Shown here: in pieces, positions 7,119-13,853 of the stretch
Position numbering within the stretch: position 1 is the first letter of the stretch
Layout of the letters: every line of letters begins with the position of its first letter
Source: Bacillota bacterium
GTDB taxonomy: Bacteria; Bacillota; Clostridia; Peptostreptococcales; Anaerovoracaceae
Direction: 5' to 3'
Length of the DNA stretch: 17,459 nt
Assembly (NCBI GenBank): GCA_016283945.1
Contig: JAEENW010000028.1
Span: forward strand, 1 to 17,459
Notes under the pieces: model-generated
What the model saw: the letters and a program-made list of their open reading frames with translations, nothing else
The model's database searches: none
Told to the model about the DNA's origin: nothing
Made by a program: the position numbers and the translations under genes

Positions 7119-7170
7119 AAACGCGCAGATATATAGCATGCATAGAATATTTCTATGCCGGAGCGCGTTT
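7119..7170. repeat. Nested inverted repeat, function unknown
   Basis: The outer arms are AAACGCGC (7119-7126) and GCGCGTTT (7163-7170). Within them lies a perfect 8-bp hairpin GCATAGAA-TAT-TTCTATGC (7140-7158). The element lies between the dcuC leader and the tRNA-Gly promoter. On the minus strand it ends in GTTTTC, a poor terminator tail. It could be an operator, an RNA structure or a small extragenic palindrome. Confidence 0.5.
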
Positions 7171-7234
7171 CCCCGAGCTGCCGGGACGTGTAAGAAGGCG
7201 GGGGCGGGCTCTTCACAACTGTTCAAAAAAGGTG

Positions 7235-7263
7235 TTGAAATATGCCGCGCGCGGTGCTATATT
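7235..7263 (+). promoter_or_regulatory. Sigma-A promoter of the tRNA-Gly/tRNA-Pro cluster
   Basis: TTGAAA (7235-7240), exactly 17 nt, then TATATT (7258-7263). Each hexamer has 5 of 6 consensus bases. The predicted start near 7270 is about 32 nt upstream of tRNA-Gly. This is the best promoter match in the window. Confidence 0.8.
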
Positions 7264-7301
7264 ATTTGTGCTGTTCTCTTGGGGGAACGCGAACGGAATA
7301 T

Positions 7302-7376
7302 GCGGAAGTGGCTCAGGGGTAGAGCATCGCCTTGCCAAGGCGAGGGTCGCGAGTTCGAATCTCGTCTTCCGCTCCA
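7302..7376 (+). tRNA. tRNA-Gly (anticodon GCC)
   Basis: 75 nt with encoded CCA. Acceptor GCGGAAG pairs with CTTCCGC. The anticodon stem TCGCC/GGCGA holds loop TTGCCAA, anticodon GCC (reads GGC/GGT). The T-arm GAGTTCGAATCTC is canonical. It lies 3 nt before tRNA-Pro and is probably processed from a common precursor. Confidence 0.98.
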
Positions 7377-7379
7377 TCA

Positions 7380-7456
7380 TCCGGGTGTGGCGCAGTTGGT
7401 AGCGTGCTAGACTGGGGGTCTAGAGGCCGCTGGTTCAAGTCCAGTCACTCGGACCA
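7380..7456 (+). tRNA. tRNA-Pro (anticodon GGG)
   Basis: 77 nt with encoded CCA. Acceptor TCCGGGT pairs with ACTCGGA, including one G-T pair. The anticodon stem CTAGA/TCTAG encloses loop CTGGGGG, anticodon GGG. The T-arm CTGGTTCAAGTCCAG is canonical. It is immediately followed by a terminator hairpin. Confidence 0.98.
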
Positions 7457-7460
7457 TAGA

Positions 7461-7494
7461 GATCACAGAGTTTCGTACTCTGTGATCTTTTCGT
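7461..7494 (+). terminator. Terminator of the tRNA cluster
   Basis: GATCACAGAGT (7461-7471), loop TTCGT, ACTCTGTGATC (7477-7487), then TTTTCG. A perfect 11-bp stem starting 5 nt after tRNA-Pro. Confidence 0.9.
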
Positions 7495-7497
7495 ATT

Positions 7498-7533
7498 ATA
7501 AAAGCCCCGCGGCTCGGCGCGGGGCCTTTGTCT
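7498..7533. terminator. Bidirectional terminator between tRNA cluster and dipeptidase gene
   Basis: GCCCCGC (7504-7510) pairs with GCGGGGC (7519-7525). On the minus strand the hairpin is followed by TTTTATAATACG, giving a good tail for the C69 dipeptidase transcript, whose stop is at 7555. On the plus strand it is followed by CTTTGTCTTTTG. Confidence 0.8.
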
Positions 7534-7554
7534 TTTGATGCCGGCAGGTCAGGC

Positions 7555-9060
7555 CTACTCGTCTCTTTCCTTCTCGAGGCCCTGGTTCGCGAGGTACTTC
7601 CCGCGGCCTATCCTCTGGGTCATGCGCTTCGTCCAGCCGATAGTGAAGAGAGCCTTGCTCTCGCTGAAGCTGCTCAGGAATTCGGCGGCGAGCCCCGGAT
7701 CCTGGAGCTTCAGCTCGGCGTATCTGCTCTTCGCCTCTTCGATCTCGGCCTTCCAGCCGTCCTCGATCGACGCGATCTCCGGGGCGAGCAGGGCGTGGGC
7801 GAAGCCGTAGTCGAGCTCGGTCTGCCAGATCAGGTTCTCCGTGAGCCAGTAGGCGAGGGAGGGATCGTACTCGAAGTCTGAAGCGGGAGGGTCGAAGTGG
7901 GTCGCGTCGGATCCGGCGGGGTCCATGGCCTCGTAGCCCGGCGGGCAGCGCAGGGCGCCGATGAAGATGGGAACGTAGGGGTTGGTGCAGGGCTTTCTCC
8001 AGGCCCTGTGCACGCAGGTCGCGGCGGGATCGTCCGCGAACTCGGTCACGCTGCTCTCGACGGTGCTGCCGCAGCAGATGGTGTAGGGTATGTCGTCCTT
8101 CTGGTGCGGGTCGCAGGGGTAGCTGACTATGCCGCCCTCGGTCACGGACAGGCTCTCGGGGCGACCCTCGTAGTGGGTCCTGAGCAGGGCCTTCGCGTCG
8201 TCCACGCCGTATTTCCTCTTAGCGGGGAAGGAGAAGGGCCTGAGCTCACCGCGGGCGGCGCCGGCGTTCCACTCCTCCTCGAAGCCGAGGATGGGCCAGG
8301 CGTTGCGCGCCCTCATCATGCAGTTCTCGCGGTCTTCCGTATTGTATGCCGCGGCGAAGTCGAAGTCGCTGAAGTCTCCAGGGATTTTGGGACTGTACCA
8401 GCCGTTCTCCACGGCGAAATCTACGAGGTCGGGAGAGCTGTAGAAGTTCACGCGGTCGGACTTCTCGAGCGCGTGGATGGTGTAATGGTTGGGCATGAAG
8501 TAGACGTCTCCGTCGGGGACGCGCTTGGCGGCGAGGCGCTTCCCGCGCGTCACCTGCACGGACCAGCACTCGTCTTTGTCGGCGATCTGGTAGGTCCTCG
8601 CGCCGAAGTAGCCGTAGCGCTCGACGAGCTCTATGACGATGTCCAGTCCCTCGCGGGCGCTCTTAGCCCTCTCGGCGACCAGCCTCCTGACCGCGTAGCC
8701 GAGCCCCATGCCGGCGAGGTATTCCTCCTCGCTGCAGCCGGAGGGGACCCTGCAGGGATTGCAGGAGTTGGAGACGACGGCGACCCCGTACTCGTTGAAG
8801 AAGCAGTCGCCGAAGGAGATCCCGCCGGGTCTTCTGACCTCGCTCCAGAGGAAGGCCGCGGTCTCGGGGACCTGCGGGATCTTCACGTCCGGACGGTCGC
8901 CGAAGCTGACGGTCTCGCCCTCCGCGTGCCTGATCCTCGGTACGGCGTGCATCTGCACGGTGCTGAGGCTGTCATCCTCGTTGTGTCCCAGGATGACTCT
9001 GCCGGTCGCCGAAGCGTTCTTGCCGAATACGACCGTGCTGCATCCGCCCTCGTATCTCAT
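7555..9060 (-). CDS. C69-family (PepDA-like) dipeptidase
   Basis: A 501-residue protein of the N-terminal-nucleophile dipeptidase family C69 (formerly U34), which hydrolyses a broad range of dipeptides, usually in the cytosol. The catalytic cysteine is Cys7 in the block GGCSTVVFGKNASATG, followed by VILGHNEDDS, the usual C69 arrangement. In the family this Cys becomes the free N terminus, so removal of MRYEGG would be needed. I chose the ATG at 9060 because AGGAGGG lies 7 nt upstream; an ATG 18 nt earlier (9078) has no ribosome binding site. Other family-like features are NEYGVAVVSNSC (about 90-101) and the central NHYTIH. No signal peptide is seen. It lies 163 nt downstream of the acyltransferase gene on the same strand, and a terminator follows. 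With PepD at 11339-12796 it suggests peptide use as a nutrient source. Confidence 0.88.
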   Translation of the reverse strand: MRYEGGCSTVVFGKNASATGRVILGHNEDDSLSTVQMHAVPRIRHAEGETVSFGDRPDVKIPQVPETAAFLWSEVRRPGGISFGDCFFNEYGVAVVSNSCNPCRVPSGCSEEEYLAGMGLGYAVRRLVAERAKSAREGLDIVIELVERYGYFGARTYQIADKDECWSVQVTRGKRLAAKRVPDGDVYFMPNHYTIHALEKSDRVNFYSSPDLVDFAVENGWYSPKIPGDFSDFDFAAAYNTEDRENCMMRARNAWPILGFEEEWNAGAARGELRPFSFPAKRKYGVDDAKALLRTHYEGRPESLSVTEGGIVSYPCDPHQKDDIPYTICCGSTVESSVTEFADDPAATCVHRAWRKPCTNPYVPIFIGALRCPPGYEAMDPAGSDATHFDPPASDFEYDPSLAYWLTENLIWQTELDYGFAHALLAPEIASIEDGWKAEIEEAKSRYAELKLQDPGLAAEFLSSFSESKALFTIGWTKRMTQRIGRGKYLANQGLEKERDE

Positions 9061-9067
9061 GTTCTTT

Positions 9068-9074
9068 CCCTCCT
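9068..9074 (-). promoter_or_regulatory. Ribosome binding site fixing the dipeptidase start
   Basis: AGGAGGG on the minus strand, 7 nt before the ATG at 9060. It lies inside what would be the first codons of the longer reading from 9078, which argues against that longer start. Confidence 0.8.
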
Positions 9075-9180
9075 GCATTGCTGTGATGGATCCTGTATGG
9101 CGATGGTGGCTGTGGCTGATGTCATGTACGTTCTGTCCGGGTCATCATGTCCGCCGGAGCCCTTGGAGCCCCGCGGTATC

Positions 9181-9210
9181 AGTATACTACGCGCCCAAGA
9201 CGCGCCGCAA
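9181..9210 (-). promoter_or_regulatory. Weak candidate promoter for the dipeptidase gene
   Basis: On the minus strand TTGCGG (9205-9210), 18 nt, then TATACT (9181-9186). The -10 has 5 of 6 consensus bases but the -35 only 3. It falls in the 163-nt gap after the acyltransferase gene, which otherwise shows no gene and no clear terminator. Confidence 0.35.
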
Positions 9211-9223
9211 CAGCGCACTGAAG

Positions 9224-10273
9224 CTATCTGAGCAGTCCTGTCACCGCGCGCGACAGGCGGTTCCAGACCACGCAGGCCGCTATGCATATAACATAGACAG
9301 CGGCTGCCCGAAGCAGCCAGCTCTCGCCTATGCGCGTTATCCCCGCGGCCTGGAGCTGCTCGTTGACCATGTTGATCACATAGGCGTGGAATAGGTAGAT
9401 CGAGTAGCTCGCGCTGTCTATCTCGGCGGCGAGCGCGGAGAGCCCCGGGCGCTTCTCGGTGCGCAGCAGCATGACGAGATAAAAGAAGAGTATCGCGCTT
9501 ATGACGTAGAGATAGTGGATGAGCTCGAGGAGGGGGATCCTCGCGATCCCGGAAAACTGCAGCCACGCGAGGCCGCCGTTGAGGGCGGCGAGGCTCACGA
9601 AGGAGACGCTTATGAGCCCCTTGCGCTTCTTGAGCTGCCGCGCGAAGGCGCCGTATGAGACGCCCGCGTAGGTCCCGAGCATCCAGTAGAACAGGTAGGT
9701 CGTGAAGAGCCTGTCGTTGTAGCTGAAGCTGTGCCCGCTCAGGGTGAAGATCAGCCGCGGCATGTCCATGTTGAAGTAATAGGTCAGCAGCGCGAAGACA
9801 GGAAGCCCGAAGCGCGCCGGGACCCGCCGGGCTATGGCCTTCGTCAGCGGGAAGAGCAGGTAGAACTGCACGATGATGACCACGAAGTAGAACGGGGAGA
9901 CGAGGTCGCCGCGAAGGAGATAGCCCCCGAAGCGCTCCGGCTCGAAGCCGAAGTAGCCGCGCCTCATGAAGTATATGTAGTAGATGACGTTCCAGATGAC
10001 GTAGGGGATGAGGACGCGCCTGAGCCGTCTCCCGAGGTAGCTGAGAAAGCTGCGTTTGCTGTTCGAGAGCGAGAGCCTGAGGGCGGAGAGGAATATGAAG
10101 CCCTGAGTCGCGAAGGCCGCGAGCCTCCAGGGCAGGAAAGCCGCGAGGAACTGCCAGCTCTCCCGGTCCGCGCGGCTCACGGGGTCGGAGCTCACGTGGA
10201 TGAAGACCACGAGCAGGCAGAGCAGCACGCTCATCCTCGATATCTCGTTTTTTCTCCCGCTACCGTAAGCCAT
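9224..10273 (-). CDS. Acyltransferase-3 family membrane protein
   Basis: An integral membrane O-acyltransferase of the acyltransferase-3 type (the family of OatA- and NodX-like enzymes), which moves acetyl or other acyl groups onto cell-surface sugars, peptidoglycan or secondary metabolites. The 349 residues include about ten hydrophobic segments. The first, LLCLLVVFIHVSSDP, carries the family's conserved His (His26 from the chosen start). Downstream hallmarks are the arginine-rich loop GRRLRRVLIPYVIWNVIYY and, near the end, SIYLFHAYVINMV. No extracytoplasmic SGNH domain is attached. The ATG at 10273 has GAGGGG 6 nt upstream; the GTG at 10303 has none and lies at the putative -10. It is followed by the C69 dipeptidase gene on the same strand and is divergent from the gene at 10430. 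The acceptor molecule is unknown. Confidence 0.85.
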   Translation of the reverse strand: MAYGSGRKNEISRMSVLLCLLVVFIHVSSDPVSRADRESWQFLAAFLPWRLAAFATQGFIFLSALRLSLSNSKRSFLSYLGRRLRRVLIPYVIWNVIYYIYFMRRGYFGFEPERFGGYLLRGDLVSPFYFVVIIVQFYLLFPLTKAIARRVPARFGLPVFALLTYYFNMDMPRLIFTLSGHSFSYNDRLFTTYLFYWMLGTYAGVSYGAFARQLKKRKGLISVSFVSLAALNGGLAWLQFSGIARIPLLELIHYLYVISAILFFYLVMLLRTEKRPGLSALAAEIDSASYSIYLFHAYVINMVNEQLQAAGITRIGESWLLRAAAVYVICIAACVVWNRLSRAVTGLLR

Positions 10274-10279
10274 TCCGCT

Positions 10280-10285
10280 CCCCTC
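10280..10285 (-). promoter_or_regulatory. Ribosome binding site fixing the acyltransferase start
   Basis: GAGGGG on the minus strand, 6 nt before the ATG at 10273. This favours that start over the GTG at 10303. Confidence 0.65.
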
Positions 10286-10304
10286 ATTCAGCGCCGTTTT
10301 CACA

Positions 10305-10313
10305 ATAATAACA
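10305..10313 (-). promoter_or_regulatory. Candidate extended -10 for the acyltransferase gene
   Basis: TGTTATTAT on the minus strand: a TATTAT hexamer with the TGn extension. It predicts a start near 10298 and a 25-nt leader to the ATG at 10273. No clear -35 is seen. Confidence 0.4.
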
Positions 10314-10318
10314 TCCCG

Positions 10319-10348
10319 GGCCGCTCCGGCGCTATCAAAAGAGCGGCC
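10319..10348. repeat. Inverted repeat in the divergent acyltransferase/membrane-protein spacer
   Basis: Perfect 8-bp arms GGCCGCTC (10319-10326) and GAGCGGCC (10341-10348) with a 14-nt spacer. No T-tract follows on either strand, so it is not a typical terminator. Lying between divergent promoters, it could be an operator; this is inference. Confidence 0.4.
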
Positions 10349-10353
10349 AAATC

Positions 10354-10382
10354 TGGAAAAGGGCGGCGAAATGGTGTATTAT
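10354..10382 (+). promoter_or_regulatory. Candidate promoter of the membrane protein gene at 10430
   Basis: TGGAAA (10354-10359), 17 nt, TATTAT (10377-10382). The predicted start is near 10389, about 40 nt before the ATG. The -35 is only a partial match. Confidence 0.45.
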
Positions 10383-10429
10383 TGATTAGTTTTGAGAATA
10401 AGCCCTCAGCGGCATGAACGGAGCAGGAT

Positions 10430-11251
10430 ATGATTCGTAAGATACTTAACTCTATAGTGGCGGCGTTCCTCGGGGCTATCGCCTTCGTCGCGCTGTCCTA
10501 TTCGATCAACCTCATCATCGGGCAGGTGATCACGGGCGATACCATGCGCTCCATAGTGAACGCGGTGCTGATAAGCCCGGTGTGCGCTTACCTGGCCGCG
10601 GTCGTCAGCAAGAGGATATGCGGAGACGCCTATTTCTTCTACGCGCTGCTGATCGCGCTCGAGCTGGGGACCGCCGCCTGGGCGGTCAGGCAGGGGATGG
10701 ACCTCATCGACATGCCGAGCCAGCTGACCTCCAGCGTCACCTGCTTCATACTGTACTACTTCGACATGAAGAATGACCGCGCCGCCAGAAAGGCTGAGGC
10801 CGAGAAGCGCGCCGCCAGGATAGACGCGGGGCTCCCGCCCACCGAGGAGGAGGAAGAGGAGCTCAGGCGCGCCGCCGAGATCGAGGAGGCCATACATCCC
10901 GAGTACGATCCCGAGACCTGGGACGACACCCTCTACAACGAGAACGAGCCCGACATGTGGGACGTCCCCGTCGAGGACGAGGAGGAGTTCCTGCACGAGG
11001 AATATCACGGCGCCTACGAGGACTACGAGCTCGAGCAGGCTGAGGCCGTGGACGGGAAGCCCGCGGAAGAGGCCGCCGGCGGCGCAGCCGGAGCCGGGGA
11101 GGTCGAAGCTCCCGCCGCGAAGAAAGAGCCCGCCAAGCGCTCAGAGGAGCCCAGAAAGCCCATCCAGGTGCGCTCCGCGGTCGCCCGCGAGGACAGGCCT
11201 CACGATGCCGCCGAGGGACAGGGACGCCGCCGCAGGGTGAGGAAGCAGTAG
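10430..11251 (+). CDS. Unrecognised membrane protein with acidic tail
   Basis: I do not recognise a family for this 273-residue protein. The first ~110 residues hold three to four hydrophobic helices (about 9-33, 41-60, 66-87 and 96-108), starting MIRKILNSIVAAFLGAIAF. A basic stretch then follows (NDRAARKAEAEKRAARID), a strongly acidic segment (about 138-190, with EEEEEE and WDDTLYNENEPDMWDVP), an Ala/Pro/Glu/Lys-rich low-complexity stretch, and a basic C terminus ending RRRRVRKQ. The shape suggests a small membrane anchor with a long disordered, alternately charged cytosolic tail. The start has GGAGCAGG upstream of the ATG. It has its own candidate promoter and lies 87 nt upstream of pepD on the same strand with no terminator between, so co-transcription is possible. 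No function can be assigned. Confidence 0.75.
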   Translation: MIRKILNSIVAAFLGAIAFVALSYSINLIIGQVITGDTMRSIVNAVLISPVCAYLAAVVSKRICGDAYFFYALLIALELGTAAWAVRQGMDLIDMPSQLTSSVTCFILYYFDMKNDRAARKAEAEKRAARIDAGLPPTEEEEEELRRAAEIEEAIHPEYDPETWDDTLYNENEPDMWDVPVEDEEEFLHEEYHGAYEDYELEQAEAVDGKPAEEAAGGAAGAGEVEAPAAKKEPAKRSEEPRKPIQVRSAVAREDRPHDAAEGQGRRRRVRKQ

Positions 11252-11338
11252 CCGAAGCCCCGGACGGGCTCCGCGAAGTAGTTCAGAAACAGGCCGCGAG
11301 GCCGAAGTATATACCGTCCGAAAGGACAGGAGGAAACA

Positions 11339-12796
11339 ATGGGAGTATTATCCGGACTTAAGCCGAAGGAAGTGTTCGAGTCCTTCGAGTATCTCAGCTC
11401 CGTTCCGCACGGGAGCCGCAACAACGCTCAGATCAGCGAGCTGCTCTGCGCCTTCGCGCGCGGGCACGGCCTGCGCTATATACAGGACAAGGCGCTGAAC
11501 GTCATCATCTTCAAGGACGGCAGCGAGGGCTATGAGAACAGCGCCCCGGTCATCCTTCAGGGCCACATGGACATGGTCTGCGTCAAGGCCGCGGACTGCC
11601 CCAAGGACCTCAAGACCGAGCCGGTCGACATCGTCACCGACGGCGAGTGGATCTGGGCCGACGGGACCTCGCTCGGAGCCGACAACTGCATAGGCTGCGC
11701 CATGGCGCTCGCGCTGCTCGCCAGCGACCTGCCGCATCCCCCGCTCGAGTGCGTATTCACCACCGACGAGGAGATCGGAATGGACGGAGCCAAGGCCATC
11801 GACCTCTCCTGCCTCAAGGGCAGAAAGTACATCAACCTCGACTGCGGTCCCGAGGGAGTCTACATCATCTCCTGCGCCGGCGGCGAGACCGTCGACGGCC
11901 GCGTCCCCGCGCGTATGACGAGGATCAAGGAGGGCGAGGCGGCCTGCCACCTCCAGATCGCGGGGCTCATCGGAGGACACTCCGGCGGCATGATCCACCT
12001 CGGCCGCGGCAACGCCAACCAGCTCATGGGAAGGCTCCTGTGCGCGATCAAGCAGAGGATCCCCGAGATGAGGCTCTTCGACATCGCCGGCGGAGCAGTC
12101 ATCAACGCCATCACCGACAAGTGCGACGCTGTGGTCGTCATCCCCGAGAGCAGGGTCAGGACCCTCTCGAACGTCGTAAAGGAGACCGACGAGGTCTACA
12201 AGAACGTCTTCCAGACCTCCGACCCCGGAGTCTACGCCAGATACGAGAAGCTGAAGGAGACCGAGGGCATCAGGGGCATGAGCGCGAAGGACACCGAGAA
12301 GGTCATCCGCATGCTGCTCGCGATCCCGCAGGGCGTCCAGCGCATGAGCGCCGACATCGAGGGCCTCACCGAGACCTCGCTCAACATGGGCATACTCGAG
12401 ATGGAGGATCAGGGCCTGCGCTTCTCGATCTCCATCAGGTCCTCCGTCAACAGCGAGAAGAAGTTCGTCGAGCAGATCATCAGGTCCGCCGTCCTGAACG
12501 CGGGCGGAAGCGTCGAGATCTCCGGCGAGTTCGCGGCCTGGCCGTACGTCAAGGAGTCTCCGCTCAGGGATCTCGTCGCCGAGGTCTACAAGGAGCAGAC
12601 CGGCAAGGAGGCCGTCATAAAGGCGACCCACGGCGGGCTCGAGAGCGGCATCTTCATCGACAAGATCCCCGGAACCGACGCCGTCGCCATGGGCCCGATC
12701 GCCACAGGCGCCCACTCCCCCGAGGAGAGGGTGAACGTAGCCTCCGTAGGCAGGACCTATGCCCTGCTCTGCGAGGTGCTGAAGAGGCTGAAGTAG
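11339..12796 (+). CDS. pepD: Aminoacyl-histidine dipeptidase PepD (M20 family)
   Basis: A 485-residue zinc-dependent metallopeptidase of the PepD type (peptidase D, also called carnosinase or Xaa-His dipeptidase), which cleaves dipeptides in the cytosol. Its length equals E. coli PepD (485). The dinuclear metal site is complete: QGHMDMV with His76 and catalytic Asp78, LGADN with bridging Asp115, TDEEIGMDG with Glu144 (general base) and Glu145, Asp168 (NLDCG), and His459 in GAHSPEE. The lid-domain dimerisation block GLIGGHSGGMIHLGRGNAN includes His214. AGGAGG 5 nt before the ATG fixes the start. A small GTCC-GAAA-GGAC hairpin (about 11316-11327) lies just before the ribosome binding site. It is the second dipeptidase in the window. 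Confidence 0.96.
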   Translation: MGVLSGLKPKEVFESFEYLSSVPHGSRNNAQISELLCAFARGHGLRYIQDKALNVIIFKDGSEGYENSAPVILQGHMDMVCVKAADCPKDLKTEPVDIVTDGEWIWADGTSLGADNCIGCAMALALLASDLPHPPLECVFTTDEEIGMDGAKAIDLSCLKGRKYINLDCGPEGVYIISCAGGETVDGRVPARMTRIKEGEAACHLQIAGLIGGHSGGMIHLGRGNANQLMGRLLCAIKQRIPEMRLFDIAGGAVINAITDKCDAVVVIPESRVRTLSNVVKETDEVYKNVFQTSDPGVYARYEKLKETEGIRGMSAKDTEKVIRMLLAIPQGVQRMSADIEGLTETSLNMGILEMEDQGLRFSISIRSSVNSEKKFVEQIIRSAVLNAGGSVEISGEFAAWPYVKESPLRDLVAEVYKEQTGKEAVIKATHGGLESGIFIDKIPGTDAVAMGPIATGAHSPEERVNVASVGRTYALLCEVLKRLK

Positions 12797-12834
12797 AAGC
12801 GGCAGCGGGGCGGCTTACGTCCCGCCGAAGCTAT

Positions 12835-12855
12835 ATGAGGATAAAAGAACTATGA
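12835..12855 (+). other. Possible six-codon leader cistron overlapping the next start
   Basis: ATG AGG ATA AAA GAA CTA TGA (peptide MRIKEL) ends with its TGA overlapping the ATG of the DUF4430 gene (ATGA at 12852-12855). No ribosome binding site precedes the minicistron, so this may be chance. Confidence 0.2.
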
Positions 12856-13238
12856 ACAGAACCGGAAAGATAGTGATCATAGCCCTTGTAATGGCCCTGG
12901 TCATGATCGCGCTGGCCGCCTGGCTCGCGCCTCAGACCCAGAAGGGCGCCAAGGCGGTCACCCTCCAGGTCGACCACCTCGAGGGGGAAGATAAGACCTT
13001 TGAACTGAGGACCGACGCCGAGTACCTCAGGCAGCTCCTCGAGGAGAACGGCCTCGCCTCCGGCCCGGAGACCCAGTACGGGCTCTGGATACAGACCATC
13101 GACGGCGAGACCGCCGACGACTCAAAGCAGCAGTGGTGGGGCATCAGCGTGAACGGCGAGTTCGCGCAGTACGGCGCAGACTCGCAGCCCGTCGCGGACG
13201 GAGACGTCTTCGTCCTTACTCTGAATGAAGGATACTGA
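12852..13238 (+). CDS. Membrane-anchored DUF4430 (transcobalamin C-terminal-like) protein
   Basis: A 128-residue protein with one N-terminal hydrophobic segment (residues 7-26, KIVIIALVMALVMIALAAWL) that looks like an uncleaved anchor or signal peptide. There is no lipobox cysteine. The rest (about 35-128) fits the DUF4430 domain, related to the C-terminal domain of intrinsic factor and transcobalamin: FELRTDAEYLRQLLEENGL, then YGLWIQTIDGE, KQQWWGISVNGE, GADSQPVADGDVF and a terminal LTLNEGY. It is expected outside the membrane. Its 3' end overlaps the ECF S-component gene by 14 nt, implying translational coupling and a shared role. By family analogy it could present a micronutrient such as cobalamin to the transporter, but the ligand is not proven. 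A GAGG lies 11 nt upstream, a rather long spacing. Confidence 0.85.
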   Translation: MNRTGKIVIIALVMALVMIALAAWLAPQTQKGAKAVTLQVDHLEGEDKTFELRTDAEYLRQLLEENGLASGPETQYGLWIQTIDGETADDSKQQWWGISVNGEFAQYGADSQPVADGDVFVLTLNEGY

Positions 13239-13734
13239 CGCGAAAAAGAAGATGAACGCGGGAGAGCTGGCGCAGCTGGCTCTCTTTTGCGCTCTCATGG
13301 TCGTGGGCAAGGAAGCGGTCCAGGTGATACCCAACGTGCACCCTGTGACCTTCCTTTTGATACTCTGCACCTGCTGCTACGGAAGGCGCGCTCTCTATCC
13401 CGCGCTCGCCTTCGCGCTCATAGAGATCTCCATGTACGGCTTCGGGATGTGGAGCATGACCTACCTATACATCTGGCCGCTGCAGGTCCTGACCGCGCTC
13501 CCGTTCAGGAGCGAGCGCTCGCCGATCTTCTGGGCGGCATTCGCGGCGATCCACGGCTTCGCCTTCGGAGGGCTCTGCTGCCTGCTGACGCTCTTCGTCG
13601 TCGGGCCGAAGGCGGCCCTCGCGTTCTGGATCACCGGGCTCAGCTACGACGTCATCCACGGGGTCTCCAACGCGGTGATCACGGGGCTCCTGTACAGGCC
13701 GATGATGAAGGTGATGGAGAGGCTGAGGAAGTGA
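13225..13734 (+). CDS. ECF transporter S component (substrate-binding membrane subunit)
   Basis: A 169-residue, very hydrophobic protein with about five to six membrane helices, fitting the S component of an energy-coupling factor vitamin transporter. The first helix, LAQLALFCALMVVGKEAVQ, has the small-residue A-rich packing face typical of S components, followed by NVHPVTFLLILCTCCYG and a C-terminal helix with YDVIHGVSNAVITGLLYRP. The S component binds the vitamin and must pair with an EcfA-EcfA'-EcfT module, which is absent here and presumably encoded elsewhere (group II arrangement). The ATG lies inside the DUF4430 gene (14-nt overlap) without a strong ribosome binding site, consistent with coupled translation; an internal ATG at 13252 is a less likely start. 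The stop codon overlaps the first arm of a terminator. The substrate is unknown; the DUF4430 partner favours cobalamin or a related compound. Confidence 0.85.
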   Translation: MKDTDAKKKMNAGELAQLALFCALMVVGKEAVQVIPNVHPVTFLLILCTCCYGRRALYPALAFALIEISMYGFGMWSMTYLYIWPLQVLTALPFRSERSPIFWAAFAAIHGFAFGGLCCLLTLFVVGPKAALAFWITGLSYDVIHGVSNAVITGLLYRPMMKVMERLRK

Positions 13735-13762
13735 GTCCGGGCTGCCGTCCGGGCTCTTTTTT
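13733..13762 (+). terminator. Terminator of the DUF4430/ECF-S unit
   Basis: GAGTCCGG (13733-13740), 8-nt loop, CCGGGCTC (13749-13756), then TTTTTT. The first arm overlaps the TGA stop of the S component. It marks a transcript boundary before the polymerase gene. Confidence 0.9.
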
Positions 13763-13853
13763 GTACTGCAAAATCCCCCTCCTGCGTTTACAATAGAATC
13801 GGAAGCATATGTCCGCGGCTGACGGAGCAGGGCGAAGATCCGCTCAGGTACCA

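Noticed and set aside
6926..7216. A 96-codon minus-strand frame covering the dcuC leader
   Set aside because: It overlaps the dcuC start and ribosome binding site, contains the AT-rich leader and nested palindrome, and resembles no protein.
7897..9231. A 444-codon plus-strand frame opposite the C69 dipeptidase
   Set aside because: Low-complexity G/V/A/E composition and no motif. The minus strand encodes a recognised peptidase with a good ribosome binding site.
11348..12715. A 455-codon minus-strand frame opposite pepD, and a 402-codon Arg-rich frame overlapping it on the plus strand (11647-12855)
   Set aside because: Both are products of the high GC content and codon-position bias; PepD on the plus strand has every metal ligand.
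13797..13815. Possible LexA/SOS box near cggaagcatatgtccg upstream of the polymerase
   Set aside because: It only loosely resembles the Gram-positive GAAC-N4-GTTC pattern (GTCC instead of GTTC, GAAG instead of GAAC), so it was not called.
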